Shown one piece after another: positions 1 to 8,685 of a DNA stretch of 64,000 nucleotides. The stretch is from Bacillota bacterium (lineage in GTDB: Bacteria; Bacillota; Clostridia; Acetivibrionales; DSM-1351). The notes beneath the pieces were generated by a model. That model had not been told where the DNA came from and did not search any database. It worked only from the letters and a program-made list of their open reading frames with translations. Each line of letters begins with the position of its first letter. Position 1 is the stretch's first letter. The position numbers were made by a program, and so were the translations under genes. The stretch is taken from positions 124,001-188,000 of the forward strand of contig JAEYHZ010000008.1 of the NCBI GenBank assembly GCA_023409265.1, written 5' to 3'.

Positions 1-126
1 GCTTTGATTTGCAACTGTACATGATGTTTTGCAAGCTGACTGACATGAAGTCTGGCATTCTCCGCAACCACCATGAGAAAGGCTCTCTTTAAGTGTAGCG
101 CTGTTTATGGTCTTTATATGCTTCAT
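1..126 (-). CDS. scfA: SCIFF ranthipeptide precursor (partial, C-terminus beyond left edge)
   Basis: The minus strand from 126 encodes 42 residues before the window ends, beginning MKHIKTINSATLKES. Five cysteines are visible, at residues 21, 24, 28, 32 and 36, in the pattern CGECQTSCQSACKTSC. This is the hallmark of the SCIFF family (six cysteines in forty-five residues), whose peptides are cross-linked at cysteine by a radical SAM maturase normally encoded next door. The sixth cysteine would fall just past the edge. A strong ribosome site (GGAGGG) lies about 8 bases upstream of the ATG. The next gene upstream encodes a TIGR04086 membrane protein, a known SCIFF neighbour. The frame is too short to stand out by length alone. 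Confidence 0.93.
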   Translation of the reverse strand, partial: MKHIKTINSATLKESLSHGGCGECQTSCQSACKTSCTVANQS

Positions 127-242
127 TCCTTAGTCCCTCCTATTAATTTTCTTAGCAGATTATAGCACATTTCATATGGTTTGAAAAGGTATAATTTGTA
201 ATGCTATAGTACCGTCTAATCCTGTTGATATTAACAACAAGC

Positions 243-647
243 TTAGCGAAGATTAATTCCAAATATACCGCCCAGGCAGCCTACAATGGCACCAATTACA
301 ACAGTCAGAAGAACTTGAACATTTACTGCGAAATTCATGAAAACTATACTGCTTGCAAGATAAAGTATCGCTACGTATAGAACACCAACTGCGCACCCAT
401 TAATCCACCCCTTGCTTTTAACATTTCTGGTAGAGTATGCGGATGCTGCCAGAACACTTATAATAGTAGTAATAAGAACAGCAATAAATGTATGTTTTTC
501 AGGAAAATCCGTATAAGTCAAAAATAAAGCAAATCCAAGAAAACATGGCAATGTTATCAGAAAAGAAATAATCAATCCTTTTATAACCCGAAGAAAATTT
601 ACATGTTCATCAAGCTGCTTTTTAAGTCCTGAAGTCTGTCCGGCCAT
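243..647 (-). CDS. TIGR04086 family membrane protein
   Basis: A 134-residue protein with a short charged N-terminus (residues 1-20) and four predicted membrane helices, roughly at 22-45, 53-70, 82-103 and 110-130. Size, topology and position directly upstream of the SCIFF precursor match the TIGR04086 family, which occurs next to SCIFF genes in clostridia. Its function is unknown; a role in handling or exporting the peptide is only inferred from proximity. It lies downstream of yajC on the same strand, about 100 bases away, and has a good ribosome site (GGAGG) before its ATG. Confidence 0.85.
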   Translation of the reverse strand: MAGQTSGLKKQLDEHVNFLRVIKGLIISFLITLPCFLGFALFLTYTDFPEKHTFIAVLITTIISVLAASAYSTRNVKSKGWINGCAVGVLYVAILYLASSIVFMNFAVNVQVLLTVVIGAIVGCLGGIFGINLR

Positions 648-744
648 ATTGTACCTCCAAAATAAAATAAATGTTTTCTATATATCTTATTTGTGAGGCA
701 GGCTCCTTAGAACAAGCTGTAGCTAAATTTGTTCTATAATTTTA

Positions 745-1023
745 TTATCCCTCAACAGGCTTGACAACATCTTTCACAGCCCAACGCTTAACAAGGATTT
801 TTGTTTTTTCGACACTGGATTCAATAGTGATCTCATCGTCTTTGATATTAACAATCTTTCCTGAGATACCTCCTATTGTTGTAACAGCCCATCCAACCTG
901 TAAAGAATTAAGCAATTCTTTAGTTTTCTTTTCTTTCTTCTTTTGTGGAAGAATAAGCATTACATACATAAGTCCGAAAACTAACGCCATTGGCAGGACA
1001 AATCCAACTAGTATTTGTTCCAT
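745..1023 (-). CDS. yajC: preprotein translocase subunit YajC
   Basis: A 92-residue protein with one N-terminal membrane helix (residues 4-25, ending LILPQ) followed by a lysine-rich cytoplasmic segment and a small beta domain (VGWAVTTIGGISGKIVNI). That is the standard YajC plan; YajC associates with SecDF at the Sec translocon. It follows tgt and queA, the usual order in Firmicutes, with SecD/SecF probably beyond the left edge. An upstream CGGAGG ribosome site supports the ATG. Confidence 0.93.
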   Translation of the reverse strand: MEQILVGFVLPMALVFGLMYVMLILPQKKKEKKTKELLNSLQVGWAVTTIGGISGKIVNIKDDEITIESSVEKTKILVKRWAVKDVVKPVEG

Positions 1024-1082
1024 AAAATATAAACCTCCGTAAAATTATTTATTTAACACAGTATTACTGCATTAATCGGTTA

Positions 1083-2207
1083 TTAATTTTTTGAGTAGCC
1101 GTATTTATAATAGAAATCATCTCTGAAAGTACCCAATCTATCATCAATTATAGCTTGTCTCACTTGTTTCATCAAGTTAATTAAGAAATATAAGTTGTGC
1201 CAGGTTGTCAATCTCAAACCTAAAACTTCACCGCATTTAAGCAAATGCCTTATATAAGCTCTGGAATAATTGCGGCATACATAACAGTCACATTCCGGGT
1301 CAAGTTTGGAGATATCTCTTGCATACTTGGCATCACGAATTATTACCCTTCCCTGACTTGTCATTACGGTTCCGTTTCTCCCTATTCTGGTTGGAAGCAC
1401 ACAGTCAAACATATCTATTCCTCTAATTGCTCCCTCTATCAAATAATCCGGTGAACCCACTCCCATCAGATATCTGGGCTTGTTTTCCGGGAGCAGCGGA
1501 GCAGTATAATCCAGAACTTCGTACATAAGCTCTGCGGGTTCTCCCACACTGAGACCGCCAATTGCATATCCGGGAAATTCAAGTTCATTTAACTGTCTGG
1601 CACTTTCAACCCTCAAATCCTTAAACATTCCACCCTGAACTATTCCAAAGAGTGATTGTTTCTCAGTGTTTGTGTGTGCTTCCTTGCATCTCTTTGCCCA
1701 ACGGGTTGTTCTTTCCATTGATTTCTTAACATAATCATATTCGGCTGGATACGGAGCACATTCATCAAAAGCCATTATTATATCGGCACCCAGATCATTC
1801 TCAATGCCCATAACGGATTCAGGTGTAAAAACATGCTTTGAACCGTCAAGGTGTGATCTGAAGGTAACACCATCTTCAGAAATTTTTCTTAATCCGCTGA
1901 GGCTGAAAACCTGAAATCCGCCGCTGTCGGTAAGTATGGGCCTGTCCCAGTTCATAAAACCGTGAAGACCTCCGGCCTGCTTTACTATATCCTGGCCCGG
2001 TCTAAGATAGCAATGATAAGTATTACTCAATATTATTTTCGCATCTATTTCCTTTAATTCTTCAGGAGACATACCTTTTACGGTAGCCAGAGTACCAACC
2101 GGCATAAATATGGGCGTATCAAAAGAGCCATGCGGCGTGTGAACCTTGCCAAGTCTTGCTCCTGTCTGCTTGCAGGTTTTTATAAGTTCATAAGTGACTG
2201 CTGCCAT
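1083..2207 (-). CDS. tgt: queuine/preQ1 tRNA-guanine transglycosylase
   Basis: A full-length 374-residue Tgt. It exchanges guanine-34 of tRNAs with GUN anticodons for preQ1. Visible hallmarks are the DSGGFQVFSL substrate loop with the general Asp, the MFDCVLPTRIGRNGT segment carrying the nucleophilic Asp, and the C-terminal zinc site CDCYVCRNYSRAYIRHLL (three Cys and one His). It lies between queA and yajC on the same strand, so the two consecutive queuosine steps (Tgt then QueA) are encoded together. There is no preQ1 riboswitch signature just upstream. Confidence 0.97.
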   Translation of the reverse strand: MAAVTYELIKTCKQTGARLGKVHTPHGSFDTPIFMPVGTLATVKGMSPEELKEIDAKIILSNTYHCYLRPGQDIVKQAGGLHGFMNWDRPILTDSGGFQVFSLSGLRKISEDGVTFRSHLDGSKHVFTPESVMGIENDLGADIIMAFDECAPYPAEYDYVKKSMERTTRWAKRCKEAHTNTEKQSLFGIVQGGMFKDLRVESARQLNELEFPGYAIGGLSVGEPAELMYEVLDYTAPLLPENKPRYLMGVGSPDYLIEGAIRGIDMFDCVLPTRIGRNGTVMTSQGRVIIRDAKYARDISKLDPECDCYVCRNYSRAYIRHLLKCGEVLGLRLTTWHNLYFLINLMKQVRQAIIDDRLGTFRDDFYYKYGYSKN

Positions 2208-2359
2208 TATATATTCCTTCCTTAATCAAATTATCTTGTTAAATAATATAAAACTATTTCGAAGTTATGATATTTTTCAGTGAGTACCTTATTGCTTTAG
2301 GCTTATATTACTCAAAACTTTATATCAAATACGTAGTGATTTCTCTTAATATGTCTTTA

Positions 2360-3388
2360 CTACTTTATAAACATTGCATCGCCAAAACTGAAAAATCTAT
2401 AGCGTTCCTTTACAGCAACCGAATATGCGTTCAAAACATTTTCCCTGCCGGCAAGGGAGCTTACCAGCATAATAAGAGTCGATTCCGGCAGATGAAAGTT
2501 TGTAATAAGCCTGTCCACTATTTTAAACTGATAGCCGGGATAAATAAATATATCGGTCCAGCCGTCACAGGCTCTGAGTTCACCGTCATTTAAGTTTCCA
2601 ACTGTTTCCAGCACCCTGCAGCTGGTTGTGCCTACAGCTACTACTTTTTTACTGTTCCTTTTTGCAGAGTTTATTGTATCACAGGCTTCCTGGCCTATTG
2701 AATAATATTCCGAATGCATTTTATGCCGGGTTATATCCTCAACCTTGACGGGTCTGAAAGTACCTAATCCCACGTGAAGCATGACATACACTATTTTGAC
2801 ACCTTTATTTTTCAAGGTTTCCAAGAGCTCCCCAGTAAAATGCAAGCCTGCAGTGGGAGCCGCCGCCGACCCGTTGTATTTTGCATATACGGTCTGATAC
2901 CGCTCGGGATCCTCCAGCTTTTCAGTAATATATGGCGGCAGAGGCATTATGCCTACCTTGTCCAGAATTTCTTCAAAGACACCTTCATATATAAACCTTA
3001 CGAGTCTGTTTCCTTCCTCAAGGACCTCCAGTATTTCCGCTCTGAGCTCTCCATTTCCAAAAACAAATCTGGCCCCGGGTTTAGCTTTTTTACCCGGTCT
3101 GAGTATTACTTCCCAAACATCATCACTCAATCTCTTTAATAGAACAAACTCAATCCTCCCGCCGCTGCCTTCCTTTTCACCAAGAAGTCTTGCAGGGATT
3201 ACCCTGGTGTTATTTAAAACAAGACAGTCACCTTCATTAAAATACTCTACCACATCTTTAAACAACTTATGGTCAATTTGCCCTGACTGCTTATCCAATA
3301 CCATCAGCCTTGACATATCCCGTTTTTCTAAAGGATGCTGAGCAATAAGCTCTTCAGGCAAATAATAATCAAACTCCTTCAAATTCAC
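2360..3388 (-). CDS. queA: S-adenosylmethionine:tRNA ribosyltransferase-isomerase
   Basis: QueA transfers and isomerises the ribosyl group of SAM onto preQ1-modified tRNA to give epoxyqueuosine. The N-terminal signature (NLKEFDYYLPEELIAQHPL), NTRVIPARL, GLHFTGELL and the C-terminal ITNFHLPESTLIMLVSSLAG are typical. The longest open frame starts five codons earlier at a TTG, but that TTG is the start of the GGAGGA ribosome site itself. I therefore place the start at the GTG at 3388, about 8 bases after the GGAGG, giving 342 residues. It is probably the first gene of the queA-tgt-yajC block. Confidence 0.95.
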   Translation of the reverse strand: MNLKEFDYYLPEELIAQHPLEKRDMSRLMVLDKQSGQIDHKLFKDVVEYFNEGDCLVLNNTRVIPARLLGEKEGSGGRIEFVLLKRLSDDVWEVILRPGKKAKPGARFVFGNGELRAEILEVLEEGNRLVRFIYEGVFEEILDKVGIMPLPPYITEKLEDPERYQTVYAKYNGSAAAPTAGLHFTGELLETLKNKGVKIVYVMLHVGLGTFRPVKVEDITRHKMHSEYYSIGQEACDTINSAKRNSKKVVAVGTTSCRVLETVGNLNDGELRACDGWTDIFIYPGYQFKIVDRLITNFHLPESTLIMLVSSLAGRENVLNAYSVAVKERYRFFSFGDAMFIK

Positions 3389-3403
3389 CAACAATTCCTC
3401 CAA

Positions 3404-3585
3404 GTGTTTTGTAAATTTATTCTTTTATTATATGTAAAAATTATAAGTAATATTGCCAAAGTGAATGGCAATCAACCAATTCTTGAATTAATCCAAAAAA
3501 TTATACAGTATCTGACTTAAATAAAACAAGTAGCAAATAAACAATAAATATCATACATTATAATTGTTTATATTACAAATACTTA
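3404..3585. other. AT-rich intergenic spacer between divergent queA and lysC
   Basis: No gene is seen here. The sequence is AT-rich and separates the queA start from the lysC promoter. It must hold the minus-strand promoter for the queA block, but I could not assign one convincingly. Confidence 0.5.
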
Positions 3586-3614
3586 TTGCCATATATACTG
3601 TTTTTTTGTATAAT
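3586..3614 (+). promoter_or_regulatory. sigma-A promoter of the lysC leader
   Basis: TTGCCA (3586-3591) and a perfect TATAAT (3609-3614) are separated by 17 bases, the ideal spacing. The predicted transcript begins near 3621, exactly at the 5' edge of the structured leader, about 285 bases before the lysC start. Confidence 0.8.
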
Positions 3615-3620
3615 TTATGA

Positions 3621-3820
3621 GATATAACGAGACTAAAGATGTCCTTGAGGACACCTTTGACTCGTTGAAACGCGCATAAGGTAAGAAAATTTATCTACAG
3701 TCGAAAAATTTTCTATTGAACTTATGCGTTATAAATCCTGTAAGAAAATACTGGGGGATATCACAATATAGTAAAAAGTGAAGAGTAAAAGTTATGTAAA
3801 GCCGGCCTTTGGCCGGCTGC
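3621..3820 (+). ncRNA. unidentified structured leader RNA upstream of lysC
   Basis: Several nested inverted repeats follow the promoter. TATAACG (3623-3629) pairs with CGTTATA (3727-3733). A hairpin with TGTCC/GGACA arms lies at about 3635-3659, flanked by ACGAG/CTCGT. A second long hairpin pairs CGCATAAG (3673-3680) with CTTATGCG (3721-3728), with AGAAAATT/AATTTTCT inside it. The outer and second stems share bases 3727-3728, so they could be alternatives. A GC-only hairpin, GCCGGCC-TTT-GGCCGGC (3801-3817), follows. I find no lysine-riboswitch core, T-box GGTGG element or SAM-I core. An aspartate-pathway control element is inferred from position. Confidence 0.55.
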
Positions 3821-3904
3821 TTATTATAATATTCTGCACTTCTATTTTAGATAGCTCCTTTCAGTTATAGAACTACAAGTATTAATGGATGGAGGATGCA
3901 ACAC

Positions 3905-5260
3905 ATGAAGGTAGCAAAATTTGGAGGAACCTCATTGGCTAACGCCGAACAAATAAAAAAAGTTTGCGATATTATTCTATCTGATAATGACAGAAGAGTT
4001 ATTGTCGTATCGGCACCCGGTAAAAGAGATAAACAGGATACAAAAGTTACAGATTTACTTATAGCCTGTGCAAAAAAACAGTTGGAAACAGGTAGTGCAT
4101 CTGATGAGCTTGAAGCGGTTGTTAAAAGATTTAAAGATATTGCCGATGATCTAAAGCTGGATGGCAGCTTAGTTGCTGAAATAAGAAAAGACCTTGAAGA
4201 GAGACTGAAACTTGATACCAGCCATGAAGGTATGTTTATGGATGCCATGAAAGCGGCCGGAGAAGACAACAGCGCCAAGCTTGTAGCAGCTTATTTGAAT
4301 AGCATTGGTAATAAAGCTCACTATATCAGTCCCAGACAGGCCGGTCTTTTAATGAGCAGTGAGTTCGGAAATGCGCAGGTTCTGCCTGAGTCCTTTGAAA
4401 ATCTCAAAATGCTTTATAATTATGATGGAATAATTATTTTCCCGGGTTTCTTTGGTTATACATTGGAGGGTAAAGTGGCAACCTTCCCCCGTGGTGGTTC
4501 AGACATAACCGGTTCTATACTTGCCGCTGCTTTGAATGTAGACTTATACGAGAACTTTACCGATGTAGATGCTGTTTATGCAGCCCATCCAGGTCTGGTT
4601 CACAATCCGGCTGCAATTTCAGAGCTTACTTACAGAGAGATGAGAGAGCTGTCCTATGCAGGCTTCTCGGTATTGCATGAAGATACATTGGTTCCTGTAT
4701 TTATGGCTGGTATACCTGTCTGTATCAAAAATACCAACAACCCGTCTGCTCCGGGAACAAAAATTGTTCTTAGAAGAGATTTCACACCAAATCATGTTGT
4801 TGGTATAGCAAGTGATGCCGGCTTCTGCTGTATTTATGTAAGCAAATTTATGATGAACAGAGAAATCGGCTTCGGTAGAAAGCTCCTGCAAATCCTTGAG
4901 GAAGAAGGCATTTCCTATGAGCATACTCCTTCAGGAATAGACAATATATCTGTAATTCTGAAGCAAAGCCAATTTAAAACCCCGGAAATTGAACAAAAAG
5001 TTCTTAACCGTATTAAAGATGAACTGAAATGTGATGATGTCTCCATTGAACATAACCTGGCTATTGTTATTATCGTGGGTGAAGGTATGAAGAACACCGT
5101 AGGGACAGCTGCAAGAGCTACTTCAGCATTGGCAAAGGCCTCTATCAGCCTTGAAATGATAAATCAGGGTTCTTCCGAAATAACCATGATGTTTGCCGTA
5201 AAGGAAGAAGAATCCAATAAGGCTGTCATTTCCCTATATAATGAGTTTTTTCATAAGTAA
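3905..5260 (+). CDS. lysC: aspartate kinase
   Basis: Aspartokinase phosphorylates aspartate, the first step to lysine, threonine, methionine and diaminopimelate. The N-terminal kinase motif KFGGTSLA, the SDITGS segment and DVDAVYAAHP are visible in the amino-acid kinase domain (about residues 1-290). Two ACT-like regions follow (about 295-375 and 380-451), containing ASISLEMINQGSSEITMMF, expected for feedback control. An ATG nine bases earlier abuts the GGAGG with no spacing; the ATG at 3905 has a 9-base spacing and gives the usual MKVAKFGGTS start. It is monocistronic, with a strong terminator directly downstream. Which end product inhibits it cannot be read from sequence. Confidence 0.95.
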   Translation: MKVAKFGGTSLANAEQIKKVCDIILSDNDRRVIVVSAPGKRDKQDTKVTDLLIACAKKQLETGSASDELEAVVKRFKDIADDLKLDGSLVAEIRKDLEERLKLDTSHEGMFMDAMKAAGEDNSAKLVAAYLNSIGNKAHYISPRQAGLLMSSEFGNAQVLPESFENLKMLYNYDGIIIFPGFFGYTLEGKVATFPRGGSDITGSILAAALNVDLYENFTDVDAVYAAHPGLVHNPAAISELTYREMRELSYAGFSVLHEDTLVPVFMAGIPVCIKNTNNPSAPGTKIVLRRDFTPNHVVGIASDAGFCCIYVSKFMMNREIGFGRKLLQILEEEGISYEHTPSGIDNISVILKQSQFKTPEIEQKVLNRIKDELKCDDVSIEHNLAIVIIVGEGMKNTVGTAARATSALAKASISLEMINQGSSEITMMFAVKEEESNKAVISLYNEFFHK

Positions 5261-5293
5261 TAATTATGTTTTATAATATTGACTTATAAGGAT

Positions 5294-5329
5294 AAAAGAC
5301 GAAGGATATTAAGTCCTTCGTCTTTTTTT
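5294..5329. terminator. bidirectional terminator between lysC and fabH
   Basis: GACGAAGGA (5298-5306) pairs perfectly with TCCTTCGTC (5314-5322), followed by seven T residues and preceded by an A run. It can serve both convergent genes; its T tract overlaps the fabH stop region. Confidence 0.9.
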
Positions 5330-6308
5330 ACCACTCAAGTACTATACCGCCGTAAGTCAACCCGCTTCCAAATCCATAAAGAATCATTTTATCACCCTTC
5401 TTTATTTTTGATTGCTGTAATGTCATCCATATTGCTAAAGGTATAGTTACCGATGAGGTATTTCCATAATACTCATTACTGATTAAAGTTTTTTCCATTG
5501 GAAAGTCCAGCCGCTTGCATAGTGCTTCTATCATTCGCAAATTAGCGCTGTGCGGGACAAACCAGTCGATTTGATCAAGAGAAAGTTCAGCCTTTTTTAA
5601 CAAGCGTTCGATTCCATCGGGTATATTCCTGACTACATATTCATATATCAATTTACCGTCTTGTTCAAACATTCTGTTCTTTTTAATCATCTTTTCATTT
5701 ACCTTGTTTGATAAACTGCTGCAGGTTATATTTTCAGCAAGTTTTCCGTCGGTATTGAAATCGGAGGCTAAAAAACACCCCTCTTTATCGGTCTTTTCAA
5801 GAATCACAGCTGTTGCTGCATCTCCGAATATTATGCAAGTATTTCTATCATTATAATCAATTATTTTAGACATCGTTTCTGATGATATTAGAAGTATTTT
5901 ATTAAAGCTTCCAGATGTAATTAAAGAGTCGGCTGCACAAAGTCCATAAACAAATCCCGTACAAGCAGCGTTTATATCCATTGTGCCGGCATTCGGGATA
6001 CCAAAATGTCCTTGTACTATGGCTGAAACAGCCGGAGTTATATGATCGGCTGTAAATGTTGTAACAATTATCATGTCTACATTATCAATACTCGAACTAT
6101 TAACAGATAATAAATTTTCAACAGCCCTTATTGCCATATCGCTTGAGAACTCGTCTTCTTTTGAAATTCTTCTTTCTTTCACTCCAGTACGTCGAACAAT
6201 CCATTCGTCAGATGTTTCTACCAGTTTTTCAAGATCATGATTACTGAGAATCCTGTTTGGCAGGTAAGCACCTACCCCTGTAATTTTTGAACTTGATTTG
6301 TACTGCAT
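5328..6308 (-). CDS. fabH: 3-oxoacyl-ACP synthase III (FabH-like)
   Basis: A 326-residue KAS III, the enzyme that condenses acyl-CoA with malonyl-ACP to start fatty acid synthesis. The catalytic triad is visible: Cys116 (NAACTGFVYGL), His253 (VPHSANLRM) and Asn283 (YYGNTSS). Length and the C-terminal YGFGSGLTYGGIVLEW match the family. It is alone here, away from any fab cluster, so it may be a second copy with a specialised substrate; that is inference. A strong AAGGAGG ribosome site precedes the ATG. Confidence 0.9.
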   Translation of the reverse strand: MQYKSSSKITGVGAYLPNRILSNHDLEKLVETSDEWIVRRTGVKERRISKEDEFSSDMAIRAVENLLSVNSSSIDNVDMIIVTTFTADHITPAVSAIVQGHFGIPNAGTMDINAACTGFVYGLCAADSLITSGSFNKILLISSETMSKIIDYNDRNTCIIFGDAATAVILEKTDKEGCFLASDFNTDGKLAENITCSSLSNKVNEKMIKKNRMFEQDGKLIYEYVVRNIPDGIERLLKKAELSLDQIDWFVPHSANLRMIEALCKRLDFPMEKTLISNEYYGNTSSVTIPLAIWMTLQQSKIKKGDKMILYGFGSGLTYGGIVLEW

Positions 6309-6398
6309 GTCAACCTCCTTAATTTCTATATTATCACCTGGTATTAATATCTATTACTAACATACTACCATATTATTCAAGTAAATTCAATAACTTCT

Positions 6399-6498
6399 TA
6401 AAAATACAAAACCTGTCTAGAAAATATAAGACCTGCTAAAAAATACACGATATGTTTAAAAATACAAGACCTGCTTAAAAATAGAAGACCTGTCTCCA
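6399..6498. repeat. five imperfect tandem ~19-bp units
   Basis: Consecutive units of the form AAAAATACAAGACCTGCTT run from about 6399 to 6498, with 1-6 differences between copies. The last unit overlaps the 5' arm of the hairpin at 6487-6514. Read on the minus strand, each unit looks like the 3' arm plus T tract of a terminator (CAGGTCTTNTATTTTT). Confidence 0.8.
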
Positions 6499-6514
6499 TA
6501 AACGAAGACAGGTC
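6476..6514 (-). terminator. terminator for the SpoIID-like gene
   Basis: GACCTGTCT (6487-6495) and AGACAGGTC (6506-6514) form a perfect 9-bp stem. On the minus strand it is followed by a U-rich stretch (TTCTATTTTT). It lies about 95 bases beyond the stop of the SpoIID-like gene. Confidence 0.65.
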
Positions 6515-6609
6515 CTGTATTTAATACTCTTTCAGCCAATTGGTTATCAGAATTTGTATTATGTTATTAATCTTTTTATTATATTGTACATTACTTTAAA
6601 ATAATGTTT

Positions 6610-8256
6610 TTATCTTTTCAATTCAACAGTTGTCCCCTGATAATAGTGGGCCAATATCTGATCATATGTAAACCCGGCATCTGCCATTCCCTTGGCACCT
6701 TCCTGACTCATTCCAACAGAATGTCCCCACCCTTTACCAACAAAGTAATACTCTGTAGGAACAGCAGTCACTGTTGTATTTTTACCATCGGCACCGACAA
6801 TAGTTACCTGAGCCTCAGGATCCGTTATTTTTGTCTCTCCATTTTTTGTTATAACCTTGACCTGGCTCATAGGTGTTTTCTGTTCCTTGCCGTCAACCAT
6901 AACATTTACGTCGGCATTTGTGGATACTGTGTACCATTGGCTATACAAACCTAAAAAGGTTCGGCATTTATCTTTTGTTATTATAACACCTTCCGGTTTT
7001 AGAGTTCCTTTTACAACTACTTCTATGGGTCTTCCCGCCTCTGATTTCTTGGTAATCTCCAAACCGGTTACCTCTCCGAGATTATAGTTTTTCAGCTTCT
7101 GAGTCAGATCGTCAGCGGTAAAGGTTAATGTCCAGTTGTATTTATAGGATTTTCCAGACTCATACTTATCTTCAACGCTTTTCAGATATGCTATATTACT
7201 GCCCCAGACGTTGGCTGAGTCCTCAGTCATGCCTCCACTGGAAGAAAAGTATAATGTTTCAGCCAACTTACCGTTATATGTAACCACCATATCCTTTGTA
7301 TCATCTACAGCCTTGTTTGTAATAGGGCTTTCAGAGCTTTTGCCTTTATAAACATGGCAATCGGTTGTAGAGCACAGATTAAAACCATAGGATGAGTGTT
7401 TGTTTAGATATACATATGAATATGTTCTTGCTGCAATTGCCTGTGCCTTAAGAGCTTCAGGATTTGAGAAAGCTTCCATTTCATTTGGAACAACACCATA
7501 AAGGTATTCCTCAAAAGGCAAAACATTTATTATTGTCATGTCGCTTCCGGTTTTTCTATAAAACTCAACCTGACCTCTGAAGGTATTAAACTTTCCTGTT
7601 CCGATTATTATAGCATCGTCATCGGTTACAGGTTTTCCCCGCATTAGCTTTTGAGTATCCGCATACATGAATAGTATTTCACCTGTAGCAATGTCAGCTC
7701 CACATATTCTTGTGTCAACCTTGTCAATTACAGTACATTCCACCTGCCCCAACTTGCCTTTAACTTCTGCAATTGCAGTTTCAGCAGCAGACTGATCAAT
7801 GTAGAAACCTGTCCAAATCTCCCACCCTGTATCGGTATACACAGGATATGCAGTTATACCTTTCGTTTTATAGGTATTAATGATTTTTTTTGTATCATTG
7901 TATGTACTGTAGTTATTTTGAAGCTTTATGTGATATGGGCCTATGGTCGGATTTCCCGTTGATGCAGCCGGAGTAAGTTTATCTGCGCTGCCTGTATAGT
8001 AACTATCTTTCCTTATATTAACGACTTGGCCTGGTCCGGAGTTATATACTGCCGAATAAGTACTGGTTGCTGCATCAAAAGCATTATAGGAAACTCCTGT
8101 TTCAGCACTTATAAAAATCTGGCTCTGAGCTGTTGAGCCGTAATACAAACCTATTTTTACTACAGGATTTGAAGCTGCATAGATATTATGGCTATTAATA
8201 CCGGAAAACATCGTAAAAAGTAACACTATGCTTAAAACTAAGCAAAATTTCTTCAT
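6610..8256 (-). CDS. SpoIID/LytB domain protein, secreted
   Basis: A 548-residue exported protein. Residues 1-27 form a signal peptide (basic start, hydrophobic core, ending IYAAS). A SPOR-like region at about 110-170 (GPYHIKLQN, YPVYTDTGWEIWTGFY) may bind peptidoglycan. The SpoIID/LytB domain occupies about 240-548, with EEYLYGVVPNEM, ALKAQAIAARTYSYV, YFSSSGGMTEDS and GWGHSVGMSQEGAKGMADAG. SpoIID is a lytic transglycosylase for sporulation engulfment; this longer, SPOR-containing form is the paralogue type often found in clostridia, and whether it acts in sporulation or vegetative wall turnover is open. The gene stands alone. Confidence 0.88.
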   Translation of the reverse strand: MKKFCLVLSIVLLFTMFSGINSHNIYAASNPVVKIGLYYGSTAQSQIFISAETGVSYNAFDAATSTYSAVYNSGPGQVVNIRKDSYYTGSADKLTPAASTGNPTIGPYHIKLQNNYSTYNDTKKIINTYKTKGITAYPVYTDTGWEIWTGFYIDQSAAETAIAEVKGKLGQVECTVIDKVDTRICGADIATGEILFMYADTQKLMRGKPVTDDDAIIIGTGKFNTFRGQVEFYRKTGSDMTIINVLPFEEYLYGVVPNEMEAFSNPEALKAQAIAARTYSYVYLNKHSSYGFNLCSTTDCHVYKGKSSESPITNKAVDDTKDMVVTYNGKLAETLYFSSSGGMTEDSANVWGSNIAYLKSVEDKYESGKSYKYNWTLTFTADDLTQKLKNYNLGEVTGLEITKKSEAGRPIEVVVKGTLKPEGVIITKDKCRTFLGLYSQWYTVSTNADVNVMVDGKEQKTPMSQVKVITKNGETKITDPEAQVTIVGADGKNTTVTAVPTEYYFVGKGWGHSVGMSQEGAKGMADAGFTYDQILAHYYQGTTVELKR

Positions 8257-8424
8257 TAGTAACTGACTCCTTATCTTATCTACATTTTTCTTAACATCTT
8301 TTCGACATTAAATATTATACATCCTGCCTGGCTCTCAAATTGTAACAGAATTGAAATATGTGGCATATAATACTTATAAGCACTAAAAAAATGATACTTT
8401 ATACTTTCCGTGACCATAAAATAT

Positions 8425-8454
8425 TTGACACGGTATATTTACCAATGATATTAT
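8425..8454 (+). promoter_or_regulatory. sigma-A promoter of the dapA leader
   Basis: Perfect TTGACA (8425-8430), an 18-base spacer and TATTAT (8449-8454). Transcription would begin near 8461, just ahead of the lysine riboswitch. Confidence 0.85.
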
Positions 8455-8473
8455 TATAAAAATGAATAGATTT

Positions 8474-8646
8474 AGATAGAGGTGCGTTTTTTATCAGTAA
8501 ATGCAATGAGGATTTTGGGGTCTTATGATTTGCATGGAAAGGGAAAAACGCCGAAGGTTATTACATCCCAGGTATACGTGTAATTCCTGGTTTCAAGGTT
8601 AAGAGCTTTGAGACTGTCATCATAAAGGTGTGGTGGAGCGCTATCT
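8474..8646 (+). ncRNA. lysine riboswitch (L box)
   Basis: The conserved aptamer core is readable: AGATAGAGGTGCG at the 5' end, GGAAAGGG, CGCCGAAGG, GAGACTGTCA, and GGTGGAGCGCTATCT at the 3' end. P1 is formed by AGATAG (8474-8479) and CTATCT (8641-8646). These signatures match the L-box class, which represses lysine biosynthesis or transport genes when lysine is bound. The 3' P1 strand runs into TCTGTTTA, which can instead pair with TAAACAGA at 8679-8686, just before the terminator stem, giving a plausible antiterminator switch. Confidence 0.96.
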
Positions 8647-8685
8647 GTTTATTATAATTTCTTTGAAATATAATTTTTTAAACAG

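Noticed and set aside
2267..2593. 108-codon plus-strand frame opposite the end of queA
   Set aside because: Antisense shadow of a well-supported gene, with no ribosome site or recognisable protein features.
3621..3760. Second lysine riboswitch upstream of lysC
   Set aside because: The conserved L-box core (AGAGGTGCG, GGAAAGGG, GGTGGAGCG) is absent, although position and gene would suit it.
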